This document shows, piece by piece, positions 45,706 through 53,334 of a DNA stretch of 64,000 nucleotides; position 1 is the first letter of the stretch; each line of letters opens with the position of its first letter. Location of the stretch: assembly GCA_029210645.1 (NCBI GenBank), contig JARGFT010000002.1, forward strand, positions 104,016 to 168,015. Reading direction: 5' to 3'. The translations under genes were made by a program, and so were the position numbers. The notes below the pieces were generated by a model, which ran no database searches, was not told the origin of the DNA, and was given only the letters and a program-made list of their open reading frames with translations. This DNA comes from Anaerosomatales bacterium. Lineage in GTDB: Bacteria; Actinomycetota; Coriobacteriia; Anaerosomatales; SLCP01.

Positions 45706-45749
45706 ATCGGCCCGATCCCACCCATGCCAGACGGGAGGGACGGGCCGAT
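45706..45749 (+). promoter_or_regulatory. Hairpin between riboswitch and metallopeptidase gene (expression platform)
   Basis: Stem ATCGGCCCG/CGGGCCGAT (9 pairs), one bulged base, then TCCC/GGGA, closing a 17-base loop. There is no U-tract after it, so it may work on Rho access or translation rather than as an intrinsic terminator. The ribosome-binding site (AAGGGG) begins 20 bases downstream. Confidence 0.5.
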
Positions 45750-45782
45750 GTGCGCACCAGGCTCGCAAGGGGTGTCCGGCAC

Positions 45783-46472
45783 ATGAACGCACGGATCAAG
45801 AGGACCACCAGCGCGATGCGGTTCGCCGCGTTGCTGCTCACCGTAGCTCTTCTTGTGGGAGCTGCTCCCGCAACGGCCTCGACCACCGAGATACGCTCGC
45901 TCGAGGTCAGTGCCAGGTTCGCATCGTCGCTCGAACCGGATGCCACACCCGTTACCCCAGCACAGAAGACCGGCGCCGACGTTGCCGTGTCCGAGTCCCG
46001 CGCCGGGTATACCACGCCGCTCGCAAAGGCCAAGGCACCGCTGCCCAAGCCGGTCGCAAAGCCGGCACCGGCACCCGCGCGCAGGTCTGCGGGCAGCAGC
46101 ACCGCAAAGACCAGCAGCACCCCCGCGAGCTCGAGCGCCCCCAAACCTGCTTCGAACGCCTCCGCACCCGCTCCCAAACCGGCTGCGTCAAGCGGGAACA
46201 CGCTCTCTCAGGCGCGCAGCATTCTCGCGTCGCGGATCGCGACCTACCCGATCCTCCGCGGTGCGACGGTGGAGGTCGGCGACACCAAGGGCAACCCCCA
46301 GGCCATCTGCTACTACAAGTCGGGGCGCATCATCATCAACCCGAACCACACCGTCAGTGTCGAGCGGATCATCAACCACGAGATCTGGCACATCATCGAC
46401 TGGCGCGACAACGGCCAGATCAACTGGGGCGAGAGCGTGCCCCCGAGCAACGCCGCGGACTTCCGCGGGTAA
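45783..46472 (+). CDS. Secreted putative zinc metallopeptidase (HExxH) under c-di-GMP control
   Basis: 229 residues from the ATG at 45783. Signal peptide (FAALLLTVALLVGAAPATA), a low-complexity Pro/Ala/Ser/Lys linker near 75-140, and a C-terminal domain with INPNHTVSVERIINHEIWH: HEIWH is an HExxH zinc site, followed by IIDWRDNGQINWGE, which could give the third ligand. The protein ends soon after (SNAADFRG), so the catalytic domain is compact, about 85 residues. The riboswitch upstream makes it c-di-GMP-responsive. By analogy with C. difficile PPEP-1 it may release the neighbouring LPFTG protein; that target is inference. Confidence 0.75.
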   Translation: MNARIKRTTSAMRFAALLLTVALLVGAAPATASTTEIRSLEVSARFASSLEPDATPVTPAQKTGADVAVSESRAGYTTPLAKAKAPLPKPVAKPAPAPARRSAGSSTAKTSSTPASSSAPKPASNASAPAPKPAASSGNTLSQARSILASRIATYPILRGATVEVGDTKGNPQAICYYKSGRIIINPNHTVSVERIINHEIWHIIDWRDNGQINWGESVPPSNAADFRG

Positions 46473-46518
46473 GGACAACGTTTGCGGTGAGGCCGGAGCT
46501 CGCCGTGTACGTGACAGA

Positions 46519-46546
46519 GCCCCGGCGGGGATAACCCCGCCGGGGC
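46519..46546. terminator. Bidirectional terminator between metallopeptidase and LPFTG genes
   Basis: Perfect 12-base-pair stem GCCCCGGCGGGG / CCCCGCCGGGGC with an ATAA loop between the two convergent genes. An almost identical hairpin (one A-C mismatch) occurs at 50252-50279 in the upstream copy of the adhesin transcription unit. Confidence 0.85.
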
Positions 46547-46560
46547 ACCTCATCGTCTAC

Positions 46561-46589
46561 ACCCGTACGGCGGTAGCCGGAGTACGGGT
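46561..46589 (-). repeat. 3' hairpin element of the LPFTG gene, copy A
   Basis: Arms ACCCGTAC/GTACGGGT enclose the loop GGCGGTAGCCGGA, directly behind the LPFTG stop codon. Copy B at 50294-50324 has different arms (AGTCCGCA/TGCGGACT) but nearly the same loop: compensatory change with a conserved loop, which indicates selection on RNA structure. Confidence 0.6.
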
Positions 46590-49500
46590 TAGGCGGCTTT
46601 GCGAGAGCGCCGCCGCAGAGTCAGGCCAGCAGCAGCTGCAGCGCCGGCGAGAGCAAGCAGGCCGAGAATGTCTGCACCCGTGAAGGGCAGGAACGGCTCC
46701 TCCTCGACTTCCACTCTCCACGTGCTTCGATCGTTATCGGGATTGTCGTCGTCGGGATGGGTCACCACGACGACGTTGTCGAGGTAGGTGGTCCCATCAG
46801 GCATGTTCTCAGAAACGAGCATCTTGTAGGTGATGGTCCGGGAGGCGCCAGCGGCAAGCGGCTCGGCGAAGGTCCAGGTGATCTGACCGTTGGAGACCAC
46901 ACCGCCGGCAGCATCGACCACGGCAAGGTAGCGCTGATCGAACGTGTCCTCGACCACGTAGTCGGAGGCCGCGGCGCTACCGTAGTTGGTGATGACGATC
47001 GTGTAGGTGATGGTATCTCCTGGGTCGGCCTTCGTGCGGTCTGCCGACTTCTTCACCCCGAGATCCGGGAAGCCCAGGAACTCGTCGATGTCCACGAACG
47101 CCTCGTCCGTATCGGACACGGGCTCGCCGACCGGCGGAGTGCCGGTCGCGACCACGACGTTGGCGATCGGCATGTTGATGACTGCCGTTCTCGTGAATGT
47201 CTGGGACTCGCCAGGAGCAAGCTCATCAATCGTGGCTATGATACCGAGGTGGTCATCGTCGATAAGGACTGAGGTCAGGGGCACGTTGCCGGTGTTCGTG
47301 ACGACGAAGGTGTAGGTCACTTCGTCACCTGCGAGCACGAGCGAGGAGCTCACTGACTTCTCGATGTCGATGCCAGGTGCCGAGCCGAAGTAGCTCGAGT
47401 CGTCGGAGTCCTCGACGACGTCATCACCCGTCGGCGGGTTGCCGACCGCAGTGCCGACGTTCTCGTACTCGCCCTCCACAGCGATTCCCTCGTGCTCGAG
47501 CGTGTCGCTCTCGCCCGACGCCAGGACGTCGATGGTGCCGATCGGGCCTTCGATGTCGTCGGTGACAACGATGTCGGTGATCGTAACGTTGCCGGTATTG
47601 GTCACCTGATAGCTCCAGGTGATCGGTGCGCCGACAGGGATGTACTCACCGTCGGCTCCGTTCGTGAGCTTGACGATGTCGATGACCGGGTTTTGCGGCA
47701 GGTAGACCGTCTCGTCGTCCTCATCGGTCACCGGTGCTTCGCCAGGGCCGTAGCCGGTGACGAGCGCCTCGTTGTAGAACTCCCCGGCGTCGATGTCTGC
47801 CTGGGTGAGGTAGTACACGCCGGTAAAGGTCGTGGCGTCGGTGCCTCCGACGGCCAGCATCAGCAGCGGGCCACCCGAGACGATGACATCGCCGACCAGG
47901 TCGGTGACGTCGACGTTGTAAAGGGTCACGTTGCCGGTGTTGGCCACGGTGAACGTGTAGTTGACCGGCTCGCCCACATCGGCGAACCCGTCAGCGTCGC
48001 TGTCGACCCACGTGCCGGACTTGGTCAGCTCGATAGCGGCCGACTGGCCGAGCAGGACCGTCTCGTCGTCGGTGTCAGAGACCGGCTCGCCTGCCGGGTC
48101 CTGCGCGTCGACGGTGGCCAGGTTGTAGACCTCGCCGGCGTCGATGTCGTCTTGGGTCAGGACGTAGGTCGCGGTGAACGTCATGTCGTCATAGGCGCCG
48201 ACCGCAAGGGATGCGAGCGGGCCGCCGGCAACGGTCACGAGCGGGTCTGAGACCATCACGTCATAAAGCGTGACGTTGCCGGTGTTTTCCACCTTGAAGG
48301 TGTAGCTGATCGTCTCGCCGACCTGCGCGATGCCGTCAGCGTTCTCGTCTTCAAAGATGCCCGACTTCGTGAGCTCGATGACCGGGTTTTGGACCGCGGT
48401 AACGGTCTGGTCGTCTTCGTTGGACGCGACCTGCTCGCCATCGAAGTAGCCGAAGCCCTGTGCGGTGTTGGTGACGCTGCCGGCGTCGAGGTCTTGCTGC
48501 GTGATGGTGTAGGTGGCGGTGAAGGTCGTGAACTCGCCGGGCGCCAGGGAGGCCGCGTTGGGCATGTCCTCGCTCACCGTGGCCTTGTCGTCGGTCACCG
48601 TGAACGGGCCGGTAAGCGTCACGTTGCCGGTGTTGGTCAGCGTGTAGGTGTAGGTGATCTCGTCGCCGACCGTGTCGTAGGTCGCAGGGCTGGCCTGCTT
48701 GACGAGGGTGAGCTCGGGCATGGCCTGGAAGTTGCCGACCTCAACTGAGGTCGTGCCTCCCGCGGTAACGATCACCTGCATCGGCAGGTCGGTTGTGTTC
48801 GTCCAACCGTCCTTCAGCGTCTCGTTGAGCTGATAGGTTGCGTCCGGAAGCGGACCGAACATAAATGACCCATCTGCAGCCGACGTAGCTGTGAGATGAA
48901 GCGGGAAGCCGCTCGGACCGTTCGTGAGCGTGAACTCCCAGCCCATGAGCCCCGGCTCGCCGAGATCCCGTTCGCTGTTGCCGTTCAAGTCGTTGTACTT
49001 GATGCCAGCGATGTAGCCTGAAGGCTTGGGCGGAATCGGGATCGGAACCGTCTGGGCGCCCGTCGGTGCCTCGATGCGCATCGAGGCGCTCGAGCCCGGG
49101 TAGGAGCCAGCACCGTCACGGGCGGGCATCTGCTGGTTCCACCAGGCCGTGTACGCCAGATGTGCCTGGTAGTAGACGATCGCGTGGTATCCCGGAGGTA
49201 CGATGACCGCACCGGCCGGGAACTCGCTCATCAAGAACGAGGCGGAGCCGTAATCGCCCGGGGGCACCGGCGCGTCCTGAAGGCTCGGTGTGACCGGAGA
49301 GCCTACGGGATCGGGACCGTCGCCCTTGACCGGTGCAGCAGTCTGATACTGCACGCGCCACTCGCGGGTCATATCGACAGCGATCGCATTCTTATTGCTG
49401 TCGTAGTGGTCGTACTTGAGCGAGAAGGCACCGAACACGTACGGCTCGGTCCCCGTGCTGTTGTCGATAGTGAACCGGTACGGGACCCAGTCGCCCTCGG

Positions 49501-49942
49501 CATAGTCCTTACCGATGTTGCCGTTCGACCAACCGAGCTGGTTGGAGCTGGCATTGTAGCCCTCGAGGTTCACCTTGATATTGTCCGTGGAAGGTACGAC
49601 CTCTTCGCCCGAAACCGCAGCTGGCGCCATCATCGGCGCGCTTGCCCCGGGGGCTTCGATCTCCTCAACGGGCGCAGCCTCTTCCTCCTCAGCTGCAACC
49701 GGCACTACTTCTTCGGGGGCAGCATCACCCTCTAGAGGCTCATCAGCCGGAGCAACAGCCCCCGACGATTCCTCGCTCTCCTCCGGCACCATCACACTCG
49801 CGATGGCTTCCGGATTACCCTCCTCGGCAAATGACGCGGGTACCGCACCTGCGATACCCGTGAACATCACGACGACAACCAGCGTGAGGTACGTCGTGAA
49901 AAGCCGGGAGAGCAGTGGCCTACGCCGTAGCGTTCGTGCCAT
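46589..49942 (-). CDS. Large LPFTG-anchored surface protein with DUF11-type repeats (adhesin-like)
   Basis: 1117 residues from the ATG at 49942 (AGGGG nine bases upstream; an in-frame ATG at 49951 is too close). Signal peptide, a Glu/Ala/Pro-rich spacer, an N-terminal ligand-like domain near 120-310, an SdrD-type B domain (GIKYNDLNGNSERDLGEPGL), then six repeats built on VTYTFVVTNTGNV (DUF11/DUF7507). The wall-sorting signal is LPFTG, a helix (DILGLLALAGAAAAAGLTL) and RRRSRK. Repeats contain acidic Ca-binding-like loops (SDTDDET). A stalk-type adhesin or pilin-like protein for the adjacent sortase. Its leader carries a c-di-GMP-II-like aptamer. PP-containing sites (GNPPTG, GTPPVG) lie between repeats. 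Confidence 0.88.
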   Translation of the reverse strand: MARTLRRRPLLSRLFTTYLTLVVVVMFTGIAGAVPASFAEEGNPEAIASVMVPEESEESSGAVAPADEPLEGDAAPEEVVPVAAEEEEAAPVEEIEAPGASAPMMAPAAVSGEEVVPSTDNIKVNLEGYNASSNQLGWSNGNIGKDYAEGDWVPYRFTIDNSTGTEPYVFGAFSLKYDHYDSNKNAIAVDMTREWRVQYQTAAPVKGDGPDPVGSPVTPSLQDAPVPPGDYGSASFLMSEFPAGAVIVPPGYHAIVYYQAHLAYTAWWNQQMPARDGAGSYPGSSASMRIEAPTGAQTVPIPIPPKPSGYIAGIKYNDLNGNSERDLGEPGLMGWEFTLTNGPSGFPLHLTATSAADGSFMFGPLPDATYQLNETLKDGWTNTTDLPMQVIVTAGGTTSVEVGNFQAMPELTLVKQASPATYDTVGDEITYTYTLTNTGNVTLTGPFTVTDDKATVSEDMPNAASLAPGEFTTFTATYTITQQDLDAGSVTNTAQGFGYFDGEQVASNEDDQTVTAVQNPVIELTKSGIFEDENADGIAQVGETISYTFKVENTGNVTLYDVMVSDPLVTVAGGPLASLAVGAYDDMTFTATYVLTQDDIDAGEVYNLATVDAQDPAGEPVSDTDDETVLLGQSAAIELTKSGTWVDSDADGFADVGEPVNYTFTVANTGNVTLYNVDVTDLVGDVIVSGGPLLMLAVGGTDATTFTGVYYLTQADIDAGEFYNEALVTGYGPGEAPVTDEDDETVYLPQNPVIDIVKLTNGADGEYIPVGAPITWSYQVTNTGNVTITDIVVTDDIEGPIGTIDVLASGESDTLEHEGIAVEGEYENVGTAVGNPPTGDDVVEDSDDSSYFGSAPGIDIEKSVSSSLVLAGDEVTYTFVVTNTGNVPLTSVLIDDDHLGIIATIDELAPGESQTFTRTAVINMPIANVVVATGTPPVGEPVSDTDEAFVDIDEFLGFPDLGVKKSADRTKADPGDTITYTIVITNYGSAAASDYVVEDTFDQRYLAVVDAAGGVVSNGQITWTFAEPLAAGASRTITYKMLVSENMPDGTTYLDNVVVVTHPDDDNPDNDRSTWRVEVEEEPFLPFTGADILGLLALAGAAAAAGLTLRRRSRKAA

Positions 49943-50000
49943 GTCGCTCATCCCCTCATCTTCCGGACGCCCAAACCCTCGTGGGACCGGTCGATGAGAG

Positions 50001-50035
50001 AAAACAAAGACCGGCTCGTCTGTGACGGGCCGGTC
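50001..50035 (-). terminator. Intrinsic terminator overlapping the c-di-GMP-II-like aptamer
   Basis: On the minus strand GACCGGC-C-CGTC, ACAG loop region, ACG-A-GCCGGTC, then TTTGTTTT: a good stem with a U-tract, 59 bases before the LPFTG start. Its 5' arm (GACCGGCC) is also the 3' strand of the aptamer core, so aptamer folding and terminator folding exclude each other. Confidence 0.75.
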
Positions 50036-50112
50036 TCACCACTGGCTCCCCGTCGACGTATCGGTGACCGAACGCGTGTCGACGGATCTATACCTCCCGA
50101 AAGGCGCCCGAC
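50028..50112 (-). promoter_or_regulatory. c-di-GMP-II-like riboswitch upstream of the LPFTG gene (copy A)
   Basis: The 3' core on the minus strand is GAGCCAGTGGTGAGACCGGC, compared with the c-di-GMP-II signature GAGUUAGURGUGCAACCGRC. P2 is CCGTCGAC/GTCGACGG (50085-50078 with 50057-50050). The enclosed loop carries GGTCACC, whose TCACC can pair with GGTGA of the core (50067-50063 with 50040-50036), giving the pseudoknot. The upstream strand GGGAGGTATAGAT can pair with GGCCC to close P1. The terminator at 50001-50035 uses the same 3' strand, so ligand binding should permit transcription (ON switch). The class was assigned by eye. Confidence 0.65.
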
Positions 50113-50171
50113 GCATAGTCGGACCCACGTATGAGTTTGTGAATGGACGTCATGTCCGGCTACCTAACGTA

Positions 50172-50228
50172 ACTATACCCGCTCTGAGGGGCTCCTCAGG
50201 CATGAAACCGGTCATCCATAGGTATGAG
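50172..50228 (-). promoter_or_regulatory. Promoter region of the LPFTG transcription unit (copy A)
   Basis: GGGTATAGT places a -10-like TATAGT at 50177-50172. Forty-odd bases upstream lies the block CTCATACCTATGGATGA (50228-50212). Both blocks recur at almost the same spacing before aptamer copy B, so they are probably functional (activator site or upstream element plus -10). Confidence 0.55.
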
Positions 50229-50251
50229 CGAGGTAGGAATGATGTGACAGA

Positions 50252-50324
50252 GCCCCGACGGGGAGAACCCCGCCGGGGCCCCTCATCGCACCAAGTCCGC
50301 AGGGCGGTAGCCGGAGTGCGGACT
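50252..50324 (-). repeat. Terminator plus 3' hairpin element, copy B
   Basis: Minus-strand order: hairpin AGTCCGCA/TGCGGACT with loop GGCGGTAGCCGG (50324-50294), then a terminator-like stem GCCCCGGCGGGG/CCCCGTCGGGGC (50279-50252). It repeats, in order and spacing, the two elements at the 3' end of the LPFTG gene (46589-46519). It appears to be the end of a former or alternative transcription unit located upstream. Confidence 0.65.
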
Positions 50325-50644
50325 GGGCGATCCTGTTGGCCGGCCGGATGGCCTGATGAGAGCCGCCGGGTCCGGCATCGGCCGTAGCGACATGACACCA
50401 CTCGCACGTCGCGACCGCAATACTGCATGTGGGCTCACGCGGACCTCAGCGCCACGTTCCCGCCCGCATCGACCAAACTGCCCGTGTGAATGGAGCGTGG
50501 TTCTGCGAACGATGCGGCCGGAAGAAAGGCCAGTTCAGCAAGCATGCCGAAACGCAGAGTACTTTGGTCAGCCCCCCTACCGCACACCGAGTCAGGCAAG
50601 CCGGCGTCGAATCGGCCTTTTACCGCAACAGCCGGCTTGTCCCC
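50325..50644. other. Apparent remnant of a second adhesin-type unit, no supported gene
   Basis: Between aptamer copy B and 3' element copy B there are about 320 bases with no ORF that has a ribosome-binding site and plausible composition. A nine-base inverted repeat CAAGCCGGC/GCCGGCTTG lies at about 50596-50640. The LPFTG coding sequence is not recognisable here. Either the gene was deleted or the unit makes a short RNA. Confidence 0.45.
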
Positions 50645-50645
50645 C

Positions 50646-50740
50646 GAGGGCCGGTCTCACCATTGGCTCCCCGCCGGTGTCCCGGTGACCGACACAATCC
50701 GGCGGATCGATGCCTCCCCTAAGCAACCGCATAGCCGCGG
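50646..50740 (-). promoter_or_regulatory. c-di-GMP-II-like riboswitch, copy B
   Basis: Same motif order as copy A: GGGAGGCATCGATCCG, P2 CCGCCGG/CCGGCGG by a different sequence (50705-50699 with 50677-50671), loop CGGTCACCG, and 3' core GAGCCAATGGTGAGACCGGC. P2 in A and B differs at several positions yet pairs fully in both, which supports the structure. No clear terminator with a U-tract follows this copy. Confidence 0.6.
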
Positions 50741-50753
50741 CGTCTTCCACGAG

Positions 50754-50809
50754 AATATACCCGCGATGCGGACAGCGGCGCGCGAATCCTCATCATCCAT
50801 CGGTATGAG
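50754..50809 (-). promoter_or_regulatory. Promoter region of copy B unit
   Basis: Minus strand: CTCATACCGATGGATGA (50809-50793), then GGGTATATT with TATATT at 50759-50754. Spacing between the two blocks differs by only one base from copy A. It sits just after the lon stop, so it drives transcription independent of lon. Confidence 0.55.
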
Positions 50810-50847
50810 AGTGTCCGCAGCCCGATACACCGGTCGGCGGCCTTTGC

Positions 50848-53211
50848 TCAGGTCTTGCGCTTCTTCATGGTCGGGCGACACGACTTGACCAGGGCGTTCA
50901 TGAGGACCTCGTCCATGGTGGCGACCGGGATGATCTTGAGCTCCTCGCGCACGTGCCCGGGCATGAGTTCCAGGTCGCGCACGTTCTCCTTCGGGATGAG
51001 GACCGTCCTGAGTCCCGCGCGGTGAGCGGCGAGCAGCTTCTCCTTCAGGCCGCCGATGGGCAGGACCCGGCCCCTCAAGGTGATCTCGCCGGTCATCGCG
51101 ATGTCGCGGCGCACCGGGCAGCCAGTGAGCACCGAGGCAAGGGCAGTGGCCATCGTGATTCCCGCCGAGGGCCCGTCCTTGGGAATGGCAGCTGCAGGCA
51201 CGTGGATGTGCATGTCGAACTTGTCGGCGAAGTCCGGTTCGATCTCGAGCTCGGTGGTGCGGGTCCGGATGTAGGACACCGCCGCTTGCGCCGACTCCTT
51301 CATCACGTCGCCGAGGTGACCGGTGAGCGTGAGACCGCCCTTGCCCGGCATCTTGGTGGCCTCGATGGTGATGACGTCACCGCCGGCCTCGGTCCACACG
51401 AGGCCGGTTGCGGCTCCAACCTCGTCTTTCTCCTCGGCCAGGCCGAACGAGAACTTCGGCGGCCCCAGATACTTGTGTAGCGTGCGTCCGGTGACCCTCG
51501 TCTTGCTCTTCTTCCCTTCGACGACCTTGCGGGCAACCTGCCTGCAGACCATCGCGATCGTGCGCTCGAGGTTGCGGACCCCCGCTTCGCGCGTGTACCG
51601 GCGGACCATCTCGCTGAGCGCGGAGCCATCGAACTCGAGCTTGCCCCTGGTCAGCCCGTGTTCCTTCAGCTGCTTGGGGATGAGGTACTGCTCGGCTATG
51701 TGCACCTTCTCTTCCTCGGTGTATCCGGGGAAGTGGATGACCTCCATACGGTCGCGCAGCGCCGGCGGGATCGGATCGAGAAGGTTTGCCGTGGTTATGA
51801 ACATCACATTGGACAAATCGAACGGTGCCTCCAGGTAGTGGTCCTGGAAGGCGAAGTTCTGCTCGGGATCGAGAACCTCGAGGAGGGCCGACGTCGGGTC
51901 GCCCCGGAAGTCCATGCCGACCTTGTCGACCTCGTCCATCATGAAGACCGGGTTGTTGGTGCCCGCCTGACTGATCGACTGGATGATGCGGCCAGGCAGT
52001 GCGCCCACGTACGTGCGCCGGTGGCCGCGGATCTCGGCCTCATCGCGAACCCCGCCGAGCGACATGCGGATGAACTCGCGGCCGAGCGAACGCGCGATCG
52101 ACTTGCCGATCGATGTCTTGCCGACACCGGGCGGTCCCACAAAGCACAGGATCGGCCCGCGCATCCGGTCGGTGAGCTTGTGGACTGCCAGGTACTCCAG
52201 CACGCGCTCCTTGACCTTCTCGAGCCCGTAGTGGTCCTCGTCAAGGATCTGCTGGGCCTCGACGAGGTCGAGCTTCTCCTCGGACTCGGCGTTCCACGGC
52301 AGGCCGATCAGCCAGTCCAGATACGTACGGATCACGCTCGTCTCAGCGGCGGCAGGCGGCATCTTCTCGAGGCGCCCGAGCTCCTTGAGCGCCTTTCCCT
52401 CGACCGGCTCGGGCATCGCCGCCTCGGCGATCTTCTCCTTGTACTCGTCGACCTCGGCCTGGACCTCGTCGAGGTGACCGAGCTCCTGCTGGATGGCCTT
52501 GAGCTGCTCGCGCAGGAAGTACTCCCGCTGCGTCTTGGTCATCTGGTCCTTCACGCGATTCTGGATCTTGGAGCCCAGTTCGAGCAGCTCGATCTCCTTG
52601 CGCAGGAACGTGCTCGCGCGCTCGAGGCGCGCGAAGGGCGCGATCGCCTCGAGTATCTCCTGTTTCTCCTCAACCCTCAGGTTGAGGTGGAAGGCTATGA
52701 AGTCAGCGAGCCGCCCGGGCTCCTCGATCGCAGCCGCCGCCATCTGCACTTCCTGCGGGATGGGCTTGCCGAGTTCCGATGCCCGGCCGAAGTCGTGGAC
52801 GAGTGCTCGCATGAGCGCCTCGGTCTCCATGTCGACCTCTTCGGACTCCTCGATCGGCTCGATGCGTACGAGGTAGTACGGGTCGGTCTGCACGAACTCG
52901 ACGATGCGCATCCGCTGCTGGCCCTCGACGAGCGCCTTGGCGGTGCCGTCGGGCAGCTTGAGTTCCTGCATGATGGAGGCCACGCACCCGATCTCGTAGA
53001 TGTCGTCCGGCCCCGGGTCCTGGGTCTCGGCATGCTTCTGCGTGACGAGCGCCACCAGATGCCCCTCGCGCATCGACTCCTCGAGTGCATTGATCGAGCG
53101 CTCGCGACCCACGAACAGCGGCACGACCAGGTTCGGGAAGAGTATGAGGTCCCTGAGTGGAATCAGGGGCAGCACATCGGGTATGGCACGAACGTCGCTT
53201 TGCTGAGACAT
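50848..53211 (-). CDS. lon: ATP-dependent protease Lon
   Basis: 787 residues, full length. N-terminal LON substrate-binding domain ([19 protein letters not shown]), long coiled coil, AAA+ domain with [15 protein letters not shown] and later Walker B region ([11 protein letters not shown]), and the protease domain with catalytic Ser in [14 protein letters not shown] and Lys in [13 protein letters not shown]. It degrades misfolded and regulatory proteins. Divergent from the next gene; an eight-base inverted repeat lies between them. Confidence 0.97.
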   Translation of the reverse strand: MSQQSDVRAIPDVLPLIPLRDLILFPNLVVPLFVGRERSINALEESMREGHLVALVTQKHAETQDPGPDDIYEIGCVASIMQELKLPDGTAKALVEGQQRMRIVEFVQTDPYYLVRIEPIEESEEVDMETEALMRALVHDFGRASELGKPIPQEVQMAAAAIEEPGRLADFIAFHLNLRVEEKQEILEAIAPFARLERASTFLRKEIELLELGSKIQNRVKDQMTKTQREYFLREQLKAIQQELGHLDEVQAEVDEYKEKIAEAAMPEPVEGKALKELGRLEKMPPAAAETSVIRTYLDWLIGLPWNAESEEKLDLVEAQQILDEDHYGLEKVKERVLEYLAVHKLTDRMRGPILCFVGPPGVGKTSIGKSIARSLGREFIRMSLGGVRDEAEIRGHRRTYVGALPGRIIQSISQAGTNNPVFMMDEVDKVGMDFRGDPTSALLEVLDPEQNFAFQDHYLEAPFDLSNVMFITTANLLDPIPPALRDRMEVIHFPGYTEEEKVHIAEQYLIPKQLKEHGLTRGKLEFDGSALSEMVRRYTREAGVRNLERTIAMVCRQVARKVVEGKKSKTRVTGRTLHKYLGPPKFSFGLAEEKDEVGAATGLVWTEAGGDVITIEATKMPGKGGLTLTGHLGDVMKESAQAAVSYIRTRTTELEIEPDFADKFDMHIHVPAAAIPKDGPSAGITMATALASVLTGCPVRRDIAMTGEITLRGRVLPIGGLKEKLLAAHRAGLRTVLIPKENVRDLELMPGHVREELKIIPVATMDEVLMNALVKSCRPTMKKRKT

Positions 53212-53282
53212 CGCGGCGTGGTTCCTTTCGTCGTCTCCGTGCGATAATCATTCTGCCCTAATCTTCTGCACCATACACGACA

Positions 53283-53309
53283 CACCTACCCTCTCATCGC
53301 AGGTAGGTG
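53283..53309. repeat. Inverted repeat in the lon/secreted-protein divergent region
   Basis: Perfect arms CACCTACC and GGTAGGTG around 11 bases, 25 bases before the GTG of the plus-strand gene and about 70 bases upstream of lon. Candidate operator or 5'-UTR hairpin. Confidence 0.45.
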
Positions 53310-53334
53310 CCGATACCGGACCGTTGGAGCGCAC

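Noticed and set aside
50429-50722. A 97-codon plus-strand frame with WFCERCGRKKGQF, resembling a zinc knuckle
   Set aside because: It runs antisense through aptamer copy B, has no good ribosome-binding site, and the rest of the protein is low in structure; the CxxC is probably chance.
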